Source: CBFGRV01 sp965651265 (GTDB lineage Bacteria; Bacteroidota; Rhodothermia; Rhodothermales; VXPQ01). From it: a DNA stretch of 64,000 nucleotides. The notes beneath the pieces were generated by a model. It searched no databases. It saw nothing but the letters and a program-made list of their open reading frames with translations, and was not told the origin of the DNA. Below are positions 24,761-33,761 of this stretch, piece after piece. The translations under genes were made by a program, and so were the position numbers. Position 1 is the stretch's first letter. Each line of letters begins with the position of its first letter. The stretch is from assembly GCA_965651265.1 (NCBI GenBank), contig CBFGRV010000009.1, positions 20,184-84,183 of the forward strand, given 5' to 3'.

Positions 24761-25261
24761 TTGGACCTCCTCCTGCCCATAGCGCTCATCATTGTCGGTC
24801 TCGGACTGATCTTGCTGGAGGTATATCTGGTTCCGGGCTTGAATGTGGTTGGCGTCTTCGGCTTCGTGGTGATCCTGTTTGGGATCGGATACGCATTCTC
24901 CGAGGGAGGTGCAATGGGAGGAGTCTACGCGGTGATCGGAACGGTGGTCGTGGGCGGCGGGATGTTCTACTGGCTGTGGACGTCCGGCGCGTGGGACCGG
25001 TTTATTCTGGCCACCAATCTCAAGGGCGATGAGGCGGATGCTGTGCGCGAGAGCGAACACCGGGCCCGGTACCTTGGGAAGACTGGCACTGCCGTCACCC
25101 CGTTGCGCCCTACCGGCGTGGCCGAAATAGAAGGTGAGCGGATCGAGGTAGTGACGGAGGGAGAGTTTATCGCCGCCGGAAGCCGTGTACGAGTCGTGGC
25201 GATGGATCGGCGTCGTTATTTCGTTCGGCTGGCCGATGCGGTGACCGTCGATAGCCAGTAG
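24761..25261 (+). CDS. NfeD-family protein (short form)
   Basis: A 166-residue membrane protein read from a TTG start, with about three hydrophobic spans (residues 4-22, 27-45, 52-72) and a C-terminal OB-fold NfeD domain containing G-x-T-G-T-A-V-T-P-L-R-P-T-G-V-A. This corresponds to the truncated NfeD1b type that lacks the protease domain. The OB-fold is clearly similar to that of the preceding gene (G-x-A-x-T-P-L-R-P-x-G-x-A-E-I). Both genes are on the same strand 59 bases apart, so they probably work together in the inner membrane. Confidence 0.85.
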   Translation: MDLLLPIALIIVGLGLILLEVYLVPGLNVVGVFGFVVILFGIGYAFSEGGAMGGVYAVIGTVVVGGGMFYWLWTSGAWDRFILATNLKGDEADAVRESEHRARYLGKTGTAVTPLRPTGVAEIEGERIEVVTEGEFIAAGSRVRVVAMDRRRYFVRLADAVTVDSQ

Positions 25262-25291
25262 CGGTTGGGAAAGCGCCGATCGTCCTCCGAC

Positions 25292-26116
25292 TTAGCCGAA
25301 CGCCACGTCGAGCACCATCATCACGGAAAAGCCCGCCATCACACCCACCGTAGCGAGATCCGTGTTTCCGCCCTGCTGGGATTCGGGAATGAGCTCCTCC
25401 ACGACGACGTAGATCATGGCACCGGCGGCGAAGGCGAGGGCATAGGGCAAGATCGGCTCGATGGCGAGCACGGCCCATGCTCCCAGCACGGCAGAGATAG
25501 GTTCGACCAAGCCGGAAAGCTGGCCGTACCAGAAGCTTTTCGGTGCGCTCATGCCCTCTCCCCTGAGCGGCATCGATACGGCGATTCCCTCCGGAAAATT
25601 CTGGAGCCCAATGCCGATGGCGAGGGTGATTGCGGCGGCCAGTGTTGCGCCCGACGGACCGTCAACCGCCATCTCGGCTGCTGCGAATGTGACCCCGACG
25701 GCGAGACCCTCTGGAATGTTGTGCAACGTAATGGCCGTTACCAGCAACGTCGCGCGGCGCCAGGTCGAGGGCAGACCTTCGGCCTCGCCGAGCTCCTTGT
25801 ACGGGTGAAGATGGGGGAGGACAGCATCGGCAATGCGCAGGAAGGCGCCTCCTAATAAGAAGCCGATGAGAGCCGGCACCCACGAGATCATCCCCTGATG
25901 CTCGGCCAGGTCAATGGCGGGCACGAGAAGTGACCAGAAGCTGGCGGCGATCATCACGCCGGCGGCGAAGCCGAGCATGACATCGACCAGCCGGCGGCGA
26001 ACGGAGCGGGTAAGAAAGACGAGAGCCGCACCGGCCGCCGTGATCGCCCACGTGAAGCATCCCGCGATCAGCGCCTGAACGATCGGCGAGAGGTTCTCGA
26101 ACCACTGCGGGATCAT
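25292..26116 (-). CDS. ZIP-family divalent metal transporter
   Basis: Inner-membrane importer of 274 residues with about eight spans. The ZIP metal-site motifs in helices 4 and 5 are present: L-H-N-I-P-E-G-L-A-V-G near residue 145 and G-L-Q-N-F-P-E-G-I-A-V near residue 190. Those motifs place it with the ZupT/GufA branch, which takes up zinc, iron or manganese. The loop between helices 3 and 4 is short and has H-L-H-P-Y. No metal regulator or uptake partner is adjacent. The 3' end faces the short NfeD gene. Confidence 0.9.
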   Translation of the reverse strand: MIPQWFENLSPIVQALIAGCFTWAITAAGAALVFLTRSVRRRLVDVMLGFAAGVMIAASFWSLLVPAIDLAEHQGMISWVPALIGFLLGGAFLRIADAVLPHLHPYKELGEAEGLPSTWRRATLLVTAITLHNIPEGLAVGVTFAAAEMAVDGPSGATLAAAITLAIGIGLQNFPEGIAVSMPLRGEGMSAPKSFWYGQLSGLVEPISAVLGAWAVLAIEPILPYALAFAAGAMIYVVVEELIPESQQGGNTDLATVGVMAGFSVMMVLDVAFG

Positions 26117-26134
26117 GGCGTCAGCGTGGCAATG

Positions 26135-27457
26135 TCATGAGACCAGTACACCTGCGATCGTGGCCGTCATCATGTTGGCCAACGTGCCGCACAGCACGGC
26201 GCGCAATCCAAGTTGAGCCAGCTCAGACGTCCGGCTCGGCGCTAGCGGGCCAATACCGCCGATCTGAATGGCGATGGACGAGAAATTGGCGAAGCCGCAA
26301 AGCGCAAAGGTTGCCATCACGACTGCCTTCGGTGAGAGCACGGCCGCCTCGATGTTTTGAGCGAGTCCGAGATAGGCCACGAACTCATTCAGGACGACCT
26401 TCGTGCCGAGGAGCGATCCGAACTGAACGGCATCCTCCCAGGGGACGCCGATTGTCCAGGCGAGCGGCGCGAGCATCCATCCGAAGAGTTGCGCAAGGGT
26501 TAGCTCGCCTCCGAATAGACCGGCCATCCATCCGACGATATAGTTGCCCATCGCGATCAGCGCGATGAAGGCGATGAGCATAGCGCCGACGTTAAGGGCC
26601 AGCTTAAGCCCGTCGGCCGCACCGTCTGCGGCGGCATCGATGACGTTCACCGAGCGCTGCTCGGCCGCGACGGCCACCTTCCCCGTAGTTTCGGGTGTCT
26701 CCGTTTCCGGAATCATAATCTTCGCCAGCAGTAGTGCGGCGGGTGCGGCCATCAGGCTCGCCCCCAGAAGCTGCTCGGCGAAGGCGAGCCGCGCCGCGTC
26801 GAGCGGTAGTCCCTGCGCCTGCGCGAAAGCATCCCCCAACATCTGAATGTACGCCGCCATCACGCCCCCGGCGATCGTAGCCATTCCACCCGTCATGACG
26901 GCCAGCAACTCTGACCTCGTCATCCCGCTGAGATAAGGGCGGATGACGAGCGGCGCTTCCGTCTGACCGACGAACACGTTCGCCGTCACGGAGAGCGACT
27001 CCGCGCCGCTCGTGTGTAGAAAACGCCGCACGAGCCAGGCCATCCCGACTACTATGCGCTGCATGATCCCCAGATAATAGAGGATCGACATGAGCGAGCT
27101 AAAGAAGATGATGGTGGGCAGCACCTGGAAGGCAAAGAAACTCCCGAGGCTGCCATCCTGGCCCGGGCTGATGGCCAGATTCCCAAAAATGAACTTCGCC
27201 CCCTCGGTCGTAAAATCGAGGACCAGCACGAAGAAGGAGCTGATCCACGAGAAGAAGGCCTTTGGCCACGCGAGAGGCGCGAAGAACTGGCCCATCGCCT
27301 CACCCTTCAGGATGAGAACGGCGAAGGTGATCTGGAGAAAGAGGCCCGCGCCGACCATTCGCCAATCGATCTGGCGGCGATGTCGGGAAAACGCATACGC
27401 AATCCCGATGATGACGCTTAGTCCAAGTATGCCGCGGAGTAGGGCGATGATGAACAT
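26135..27457 (-). CDS. nupC: Concentrative nucleoside transporter (CNT family)
   Basis: Cation-coupled nucleoside importer of 440 residues with about ten or more spans. CNT motifs: G-Q-T-E-A-P-L-V-I-R-P-Y near residue 165, L-N-E-F-V-A-Y near residue 355, and the C-terminal block A-L-C-G-F-A-N-F-S-S-I-A-I-Q-I-G-G. The nucleoside-binding glutamates and the polar G-Q-T-E loop are intact. The gene lies 18 bases downstream of the ZIP start on the minus strand and 15 bases from the M1 peptidase, so the three may be one transcript. That would be a loose transport and nutrient group. Confidence 0.93.
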   Translation of the reverse strand: MFIIALLRGILGLSVIIGIAYAFSRHRRQIDWRMVGAGLFLQITFAVLILKGEAMGQFFAPLAWPKAFFSWISSFFVLVLDFTTEGAKFIFGNLAISPGQDGSLGSFFAFQVLPTIIFFSSLMSILYYLGIMQRIVVGMAWLVRRFLHTSGAESLSVTANVFVGQTEAPLVIRPYLSGMTRSELLAVMTGGMATIAGGVMAAYIQMLGDAFAQAQGLPLDAARLAFAEQLLGASLMAAPAALLLAKIMIPETETPETTGKVAVAAEQRSVNVIDAAADGAADGLKLALNVGAMLIAFIALIAMGNYIVGWMAGLFGGELTLAQLFGWMLAPLAWTIGVPWEDAVQFGSLLGTKVVLNEFVAYLGLAQNIEAAVLSPKAVVMATFALCGFANFSSIAIQIGGIGPLAPSRTSELAQLGLRAVLCGTLANMMTATIAGVLVS

Positions 27458-27472
27458 TGTCCGGGCGCCCTA

Positions 27473-29443
27473 TTAGTGCGACCCGGAAGCGGCCGTCCAA
27501 ACGTTGTTTGCACGGTCGACGTCGGGCAGCACTTGCCGCGGATCCAACGTTACGCTCTGAATGCTTCCCTCGAGTACCGTCGTGAAGGAGTTGGAGTGGA
27601 TGAACGCCTCCACCGGCATCCTCCGAGATTCTTTTCGGCCATCCACGTAGACGATCTCGAGATCGACAGGCAGGATCATCCCGCCGGCTTGCTGCTCGAC
27701 GGTTACGCGAGCCTGGCCATCCTCATGCGAGACATCGGCAATCCGTTGATCGAGGACATTTGTCTCCAACAGCCAGGCGCGCCAGAACCAGTCCAGATCC
27801 TCGCCGGTCACGTCCTCCATGGTGCGGAAGAAGTCTGCAGGCTGCGGATGCTTGTAGGCCCAGCGAACGGTGTATTCGCGCAAGGCCTCGTCAAATCGGT
27901 CGGGCCCGAGCACGTATTCGCGGAGCACCCGAAGTGCCGCACCAGGCTTACGGTAGGCGAGAAAGCCAAGGTCCGAGCGCGGGATGAGGTCGGGATGCGT
28001 GTAGACGGGAGCCTTGTCCACGCTCTGCGTCATCATCCCGGAGATGTAGTCGCTGGTGAGCGCGACCACGTATCTGTTTTGATCGGCGGCGTCCCCGTAG
28101 TAATCGAGCGCGGAGTAGTAGTTGATCATGGTGTTGAACCCTTCGTCCATCCACGCGTGGCGGCGCTCATCGCTACCGACGACCATCGGATACCATTCGT
28201 GTCCGATCTCGTGCGTCGTTACACCGAAGAGCGCGTGATCGCGCGCCCTGACCGAACAGAAGACGATCATCGGATACTCCATCCCACCCACGATACCGGC
28301 CACATTGATGGCGACCGGATACGGATACTCGTACCACATCTCCGAGTAGTGGCGGATCGAGTGGAGGACGTACTCGGTCGACTTCTCCCAGCCCGGGTTC
28401 TCCGGAGTCCCGAGGCCTTCGCGCGGATAGTAGGACATGTTCAGCACGTGCTTCCAGCCGGCGGCATCCCAGATGAAGGCGTCCGACGCGGCCCAGGCAA
28501 CATCCCGCACGTTCTCGGCCCGGAATCGCCATGTGAGCATGTCAGGACCGGAAGGACGCGTGTTTGCCGAACCCACTTCCTCGGGGCGGATGATCATGAC
28601 GGTCTCGGCGCTGGTCCGGGCTTCATCCAGCCGATTGCGTTGCTCGGCGGTCAGCACCTCTTCCGGATTCTGAAGGACGCCCGTCGAGGCCACGATGAAG
28701 TCGCGCGGAACCGTGTACTCGATGTTGAAGTCGCCATACTCGAGGTAGAACTCGCCCTGTCCGAGGTAGGGCATCGGATTCCAGCCGTTCACGTCGTCGT
28801 AGACGTACATGCGCGGGTACCATTGCGCCAGCTCGAAGACGGTACCCTGCTCCACCTCGAGCCAGCCCATGCGGTCCGCGCCGTACTCGGGGATGCGGAA
28901 GGAGAAATCCATCGAGATATCGACGCTCGATCCGCCAGGGGGCATGGGGTTATCCAGATCGATGCGCAGGCGCGTGTCGGTGATCAGGAATTCAGGTGCG
29001 ACCCCGTCCACGCGCAGATTGATAATCTCGATGCCACCACCTTCGAAGGAGCCTCGCCAGCGGGAATCCGGTGGCTGGATTTCCGCACCGCGGCTGCCCG
29101 GCCTGAAGAGGTTCTGATCCAGCTGAATCCAGAGGAATTCGAGCGTATCCGGACTGTTGTTCGTGTATCGAATGGTTTCCGAGCCCGAAATCGTCTTGGC
29201 CGCCGGGTCAAGCGTCACTTTGATGTCGTAGTCCGCTCGCTGCTGCCAGTAGGCGGGGCCGGGCTTGCCGGAGGCCGAGCGATACTCGTTTGGGGCCGGC
29301 AAATCCAATTGCTTGAATGCATCTCGCTGCGGCGCCACCTGGCCGTGTGATGCCCTGGCCAGGGGCAGAAGAAGGAGGACGGCGACACATACCGCGCATG
29401 CGCGAATGGTCTGGGTACGAATGATCGGCACGCAAACAGTCAT
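27473..29443 (-). CDS. M1-family zinc metallopeptidase (exported aminopeptidase)
   Basis: A 656-residue enzyme with an N-terminal signal peptide (ending A-S-H-G-Q-V-A). The N-terminal beta-saddle domain starts about residue 60. The exopeptidase motif appears as G-G-M-E-Y near residue 390, and the zinc site HEIGHEW near residue 410 with the third ligand in D-E-G-F about 18 residues later. A catalytic Tyr is expected around residue 500 (L-A-Y-R-K-P-G). Exported M1 peptidases of this type remove N-terminal residues from peptides in the periplasm. The gene heads a probable minus-strand run with nupC and the ZIP transporter. Confidence 0.92.
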   Translation of the reverse strand: MTVCVPIIRTQTIRACAVCVAVLLLLPLARASHGQVAPQRDAFKQLDLPAPNEYRSASGKPGPAYWQQRADYDIKVTLDPAAKTISGSETIRYTNNSPDTLEFLWIQLDQNLFRPGSRGAEIQPPDSRWRGSFEGGGIEIINLRVDGVAPEFLITDTRLRIDLDNPMPPGGSSVDISMDFSFRIPEYGADRMGWLEVEQGTVFELAQWYPRMYVYDDVNGWNPMPYLGQGEFYLEYGDFNIEYTVPRDFIVASTGVLQNPEEVLTAEQRNRLDEARTSAETVMIIRPEEVGSANTRPSGPDMLTWRFRAENVRDVAWAASDAFIWDAAGWKHVLNMSYYPREGLGTPENPGWEKSTEYVLHSIRHYSEMWYEYPYPVAINVAGIVGGMEYPMIVFCSVRARDHALFGVTTHEIGHEWYPMVVGSDERRHAWMDEGFNTMINYYSALDYYGDAADQNRYVVALTSDYISGMMTQSVDKAPVYTHPDLIPRSDLGFLAYRKPGAALRVLREYVLGPDRFDEALREYTVRWAYKHPQPADFFRTMEDVTGEDLDWFWRAWLLETNVLDQRIADVSHEDGQARVTVEQQAGGMILPVDLEIVYVDGRKESRRMPVEAFIHSNSFTTVLEGSIQSVTLDPRQVLPDVDRANNVWTAASGSH

Positions 29444-29651
29444 GACGCTGAGGAAATGGGGAAAAGAATTGCGGATCCTGATTGGGATAGGACTCTATAA
29501 AGTCGGATGGGAAACTAGGCACGTCAGCGGATTTAATCCAAGGAGATCCGTTTAATCACGCCCTGTCGGCGGTCCGCTGGTTTCCTCCCGTATGAAGTTC
29601 GTCTTTCGAGGGCGCGCATTTCGTTCTCGTGATTCTCCTCATCCCTCAGGC

Positions 29652-31949
29652 ATGCGTCAGTTCCAGCTCACGTTTGAAGCTCCCGAGTCCGCCATTTCCA
29701 GTCCTTCAGCGGAAGAAATTCTTGCCGGATTGAATCCATCGCAGCAAGAGGCGGTCCGGGCCACGGACGGCCCCGTGTTGATCGTGGCGGGTCCCGGTTC
29801 GGGGAAGACGCGTACGCTGACGCACCGGATTGCATACCTCATTGCGACCGGACGCGCACGCGCCCACGAGATTCTGGCACTGACCTTCACGAACAAGGCG
29901 GCGCGTGAGATGAAAGAGCGCATTCAGCGCCTCGTGGGCGAGGATTCGGGGTCTCTCTGGATGGGCACTTTCCACTCGACTTTCGCCAGGTTGCTGCGCA
30001 TCGAGGCGCCACATCTGGGGTTCACATCCGATTTCAGTATCTACGATGCAGACGACTCCGAGCGGATCGTACGGCAGCTGATGGATCGATTTTCGATCAG
30101 CACGAAGGATTATAGCCCGCGAGCCATCCATCATCTCATATCGAGCGCGAAGAATCGGCTCGTCAGCCCCGACGAGTTCGAACGGGTCGCCGCCTCGCTG
30201 CTGCAAGAGAAAGCGGCCAAGATCTACGGGCCGTATCAGGAGATGCTTCGAAGCTCGAATGCGCTCGATTTCGACGACCTGCTCATCAAGCCGATCGAGC
30301 TGTTCGATGAGCATCCGGATGTCCTGGAGAAATACCAGCGCCGGTGGAAGTACGTCCACATCGACGAATATCAGGACACGAACCACGCGCAGTATCGCCT
30401 TGCCAGGCTGCTGGCGAGCCGGCACAAGAACCTGTGCGTCGTGGGGGATGATGCACAGAGCATCTATGCGTTCCGGGGGGCCGACATCGGCAACATCCTG
30501 TCCTTTCAGCGGGACTATCCGGAGGCTGAGACCGTGCGCCTGGAGCAGAACTACCGTTCGACGCAGCGCATTCTGCAGCTGGCCGACTCCATCATCAAAC
30601 ACAACAAGGATCAGCTCGAGAAGACGCTCTGGACGGAGAACGCCGAGGGGGATTACGTGCTCTTGATGGAGGCGCTATCCGAGAAGGATGAGGCGCAGAA
30701 GATCGAGCGCGCGATTCGCGACCTCCACGTGCGGTATGGGTACGGCTACGAGCACTTCGCGGTGCTCTACCGCACGAATGCGCAGAGCCGTTCGATCGAG
30801 GATGCGCTCCGTCGCGGAGGGATTCCATATCGTGTGATCGGTGGCGTGTCGTTCTACCAGCGCAAGGAGATCAAGGATGTGTTGGCGTACTTGCGGCTCA
30901 TCGTGAACCCGAATGACACGGCGAGTTTGCGGCGGATCATCAACTATCCGACGCGGGGGATCGGCGAGCGGACGCAAGATCGGATCATCGAGTTTTCGCG
31001 CGAGGAGGGGGTGACGGTTTGGGAGGCGTTGCAGCGGGTGGACGAGCTGGGGCTTCCGACGCGGACACTGAATGCCGTTATTGCATTCCGGGAGATGATG
31101 GAGCGTTACATCGATGCGGCTCAAAGCGACACGCCGGGGGAGGACATCGCCCGCGCCCTCGTGCAGGAGACCGGTGTCATCCAGGAGCTGCGCAAAGAGC
31201 AGACGACCGAGCACCTGATGCGATGGGAAAACGTGCAGGAGCTGTTGAATGCCATCGCCGAATACACGGCCGGCGATCCGGGCAATCGCACGTTGAGCAC
31301 GTTCCTGCAGGAGGTGTCGCTGCTGACGGATCTGGACGAGGCGGACTACGAGGAGGCGCGCGTGACCCTCATGACGCTGCACGCCTCCAAGGGGCTGGAA
31401 TTTCCGGTGGTGTTCATCAGCGGGCTCGAGGAGGGGCTATTTCCGCTCGCGAAGGCTGCGCAGGACGTGACGGAGCTCGAAGAGGAGCGCCGGCTTTTCT
31501 ATGTCGGCGTTACTCGCGCCGAGGAGCGGCTCTTCCTGTCCTATGCACGGAGCCGGTTTCGATTCGGCCAGCACGAATCCAGCATCCGCAGCCGCTTCCT
31601 CGATGAGGTGGACCCGGAGGTCATCCGGACGGAAGCCGGCGAGGAGCATCGGCCGCAGTCGGGCCGCTTCGTGTCACGGCCCGGAGGAATGCCATCCTAC
31701 GAGGATATGGATCCTTACTACTACCGGCAGAGCCTCAATACGCGCTCTAAGGGCGAGAGGACGGTGGTGTACGACGAGGGTATCGGGGAGATCGTGCCCG
31801 GAGTGAGGGTTGAGCATCAGCAGTTCGGCGAAGGCAAGGTCATATCCATGGAGGGCGCCGGAGACAATGCTAAGGCCGTCGTCTTCTTTCGATCGGTCGG
31901 CCAGAAGAAGCTCGTGCTGAAATTTGCCCGGCTCCGGATCGTCCAATGA
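29652..31949 (+). CDS. pcrA: ATP-dependent 3'-5' DNA helicase PcrA/UvrD
   Basis: Superfamily 1A helicase of 765 residues for nucleotide excision repair and clearing of stalled replication. All motifs are recognisable: Q-motif L-N-P-S-Q-Q-E-A-V, Walker A GPGSGKT near residue 55, Ia A-L-T-F-T-N-K-A-A, and II D-E-Y-Q-D-T-N near residue 240. III (D-D-A-Q-S-I-Y-A-F-R-G-A), IV E-Q-N-Y-R-S-T, V (T-L-H-A-S-K-G-L-E-F) and VI (V-G-V-T-R-A-E-E-R) follow. The C-terminus keeps the PcrA-type V-x-H-x-x-F-G-x-G linker to RNA polymerase. I preferred the ATG at 29652; an ATG at 29592 would add 20 residues that look non-coding. The end overlaps the frame of the next gene. Confidence 0.95.
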   Translation: MRQFQLTFEAPESAISSPSAEEILAGLNPSQQEAVRATDGPVLIVAGPGSGKTRTLTHRIAYLIATGRARAHEILALTFTNKAAREMKERIQRLVGEDSGSLWMGTFHSTFARLLRIEAPHLGFTSDFSIYDADDSERIVRQLMDRFSISTKDYSPRAIHHLISSAKNRLVSPDEFERVAASLLQEKAAKIYGPYQEMLRSSNALDFDDLLIKPIELFDEHPDVLEKYQRRWKYVHIDEYQDTNHAQYRLARLLASRHKNLCVVGDDAQSIYAFRGADIGNILSFQRDYPEAETVRLEQNYRSTQRILQLADSIIKHNKDQLEKTLWTENAEGDYVLLMEALSEKDEAQKIERAIRDLHVRYGYGYEHFAVLYRTNAQSRSIEDALRRGGIPYRVIGGVSFYQRKEIKDVLAYLRLIVNPNDTASLRRIINYPTRGIGERTQDRIIEFSREEGVTVWEALQRVDELGLPTRTLNAVIAFREMMERYIDAAQSDTPGEDIARALVQETGVIQELRKEQTTEHLMRWENVQELLNAIAEYTAGDPGNRTLSTFLQEVSLLTDLDEADYEEARVTLMTLHASKGLEFPVVFISGLEEGLFPLAKAAQDVTELEEERRLFYVGVTRAEERLFLSYARSRFRFGQHESSIRSRFLDEVDPEVIRTEAGEEHRPQSGRFVSRPGGMPSYEDMDPYYYRQSLNTRSKGERTVVYDEGIGEIVPGVRVEHQQFGEGKVISMEGAGDNAKAVVFFRSVGQKKLVLKFARLRIVQ

Positions 31950-32011
31950 GATGGAACCGGCTCGGGGCTTGGGCATCGGACTGGCGGCTATTCATCTTCC
32001 CTTTCGCTGAT

Positions 32012-33085
32012 ATGCTTCGCACGCTCCATGCCGCGCTGATCGCTCTGGTGTTCGCTTTGCCGGCGTTCCTCCTCGGCTGCGAATCCGACGATCGCATCCG
32101 CATCGTCATCTACTCACCCCACGGAAAGGAGATGCTCGGGGCCTACGAGAAGGCTTTCGAGGCGAGGTATCCGCACGTCAACGTCCAGTGGAACGACATG
32201 GGGGGGCAGGATGCGTACGACCGGATTCGCACGGAGCGGGCCAACCCGCAGGCGAGCCTCTGGTGGGGCGGCGCGAGCATGACGTTCGATCAGGCGGCGC
32301 GAGAGGGATTGTTGGAGCCGTATCGGCCGAGCTGGGCCAATGCCGTGGATTCGAGTGCCCGCGGGGCCAACGATACCTGGTACGGGACCTTTCTCACGCC
32401 CGAAGTCATCACGTACAACACCCAGGCGATGGAGGGCCGCGAGCCGCCACGCGACTGGGACGACCTCCTCGATCCGGCTTGGCGCGGTCGAGTGCTCATT
32501 CGATATCCGCTTGCATCGAGCACGATGCGGACCATTTTCGGCGCCATGATTCTGCGCCAGCCCACCGTCGAAGACGGCTACGCGTGGCTGGCCCGGCTGG
32601 ACCAAAACGTGGGCACCTACACGGCCGACCCGACGCAGCTCTACCTCAAGCTGGCCCGAGGCGAGGGCGACTTGACGCTCTGGAACATGCCCGACACGTA
32701 CATCCAGGCCGAAGTCGTTGGGTACCCGTTCGATTACTTGATTCCCGAGAGCGGGACGCCGCTTCTCACCGATGGCATCGCACTCGTGGCGAACGGCCCG
32801 AATCTGGACATCGCGCGGGAGTTCTACGAGTTCGTGACCTCCGACAGCGCGCTCATCGATCAGGCCCGAAACTACTACCGAATACCGGTTCGCAACGACA
32901 TCCCCGAAGACCAGCTTCCGGACTGGATCACGCGCGTCGACATCCAACCGATGGAGATCGACTGGATGCGCCTGGCGGAAGAGGGCCCTGAATGGATGCG
33001 CTATTGGGATGAGAACATCCGCGGCCGCGGCGCGGATTACCTGCGAGCGCGCGGCGAGCAGGTCGCCGTTCAGGACGAACCGTAA
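32012..33085 (+). CDS. ABC-type extracellular solute-binding lipoprotein (orphan)
   Basis: A 357-residue lipoprotein (signal ending L-L-G-C, Cys 23) of the bacterial extracellular solute-binding family 1/8, close to iron(III)- and phosphonate-type receptors. After the Cys, I-V-I-Y-S-P-H-G-K-E opens lobe one. W-W-G-G-A-S-M-T-F and Y-G-T-F-L-T-P-E-V-I-T-Y-N line the cleft, and D-G-I-A-L-V marks the second lobe. No permease or ATPase is in the window, so it is either an orphan receptor or served by components elsewhere. An in-frame ATG at 31946 would overlap pcrA by four bases; the ATG at 32012 gives a proper signal peptide. Confidence 0.85.
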   Translation: MLRTLHAALIALVFALPAFLLGCESDDRIRIVIYSPHGKEMLGAYEKAFEARYPHVNVQWNDMGGQDAYDRIRTERANPQASLWWGGASMTFDQAAREGLLEPYRPSWANAVDSSARGANDTWYGTFLTPEVITYNTQAMEGREPPRDWDDLLDPAWRGRVLIRYPLASSTMRTIFGAMILRQPTVEDGYAWLARLDQNVGTYTADPTQLYLKLARGEGDLTLWNMPDTYIQAEVVGYPFDYLIPESGTPLLTDGIALVANGPNLDIAREFYEFVTSDSALIDQARNYYRIPVRNDIPEDQLPDWITRVDIQPMEIDWMRLAEEGPEWMRYWDENIRGRGADYLRARGEQVAVQDEP

Positions 33086-33102
33086 AACGCCGTCCCGACT
33101 GA

Positions 33103-33759
33103 TTAGAGGGCGAGTTGCCGGCTGAGCTCGTCGAAGGTGTCGACGACCAGGTGTGCACCGGCTTCCGCAAGCAGATCCGCTTCAAACGATGTCGTTATGC
33201 CCGCCACCGTACACCCCGCCGTGTGGGCAGAACGCACGCCGTGCAGCGAATCCTCCACCACCAGGCAAACACCCGGCTCCACATCCAACTTCCTGGCCGT
33301 CACGAGATACGGCTGAGGATGCGGCTTGGGGTTTGTGATGTCCTCCTCCGTCACGACGGCCTCGAAATACGAATCGAGACCAAATTTCCGGAAGGCGAGC
33401 TCCTGATTGCGCCGAATGGATGACGTCGTCAGGGCGAGCCGGTAGCGTTTCGATGCCCGCCGGATGAATTCCAGCGCTCCCGGCACGGGTTCGAGCTCGT
33501 CGAGAAGAGAGCGGTAAACCCTCTCCTTCGCATCGACGAGCGCATCGATGTCGTGATGATTCGAGCCATATTTGAGAAGGATGCGCTCGAACACCATCCG
33601 CTCCGTCATGCCTTTGAAAGCAGGAAACTCCGATTCGGGAACGTCTAGATCGTGGTCCCGAAATACGATACGCTGTGCCTTCTCGTGGATCGGTTCGGAG
33701 TCGATGACGACGCCATCCATGTCAAGCAGGATGGCCTTGAGGTCCGCGGTCACGTTCAC
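33103..33759 (-). CDS. HAD-superfamily hydrolase (beta-phosphoglucomutase-like)
   Basis: A 218-residue subfamily IA HAD phosphatase/phosphomutase. Motif I is L-L-D-M-D-G-V-V-I-D-S-E near residue 10, with both catalytic aspartates. Motif II is L-T-T-S-S-I-R near residue 107, the Lys is in N-P-K-P-H-P-Q-P-Y, and motif IV V-V-E-D-S-L-H-G follows. The sequence resembles beta-phosphoglucomutase and small sugar-phosphate phosphatases. I chose GTG at 33759 because it begins at the fold and lies two bases after the stop of the upstream phosphodiesterase gene. Any longer start has an Arg-rich, unlikely prefix. Confidence 0.85.
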   Translation of the reverse strand: MNVTADLKAILLDMDGVVIDSEPIHEKAQRIVFRDHDLDVPESEFPAFKGMTERMVFERILLKYGSNHHDIDALVDAKERVYRSLLDELEPVPGALEFIRRASKRYRLALTTSSIRRNQELAFRKFGLDSYFEAVVTEEDITNPKPHPQPYLVTARKLDVEPGVCLVVEDSLHGVRSAHTAGCTVAGITTSFEADLLAEAGAHLVVDTFDELSRQLAL

Positions 33760-33761
33760 GA

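Noticed and set aside
27476..29350. A 624-codon open frame antisense to the M1 peptidase
   Set aside because: Same reason: the M1 gene has complete motifs, and the antisense frame shows only Arg/His/Val-rich composition.
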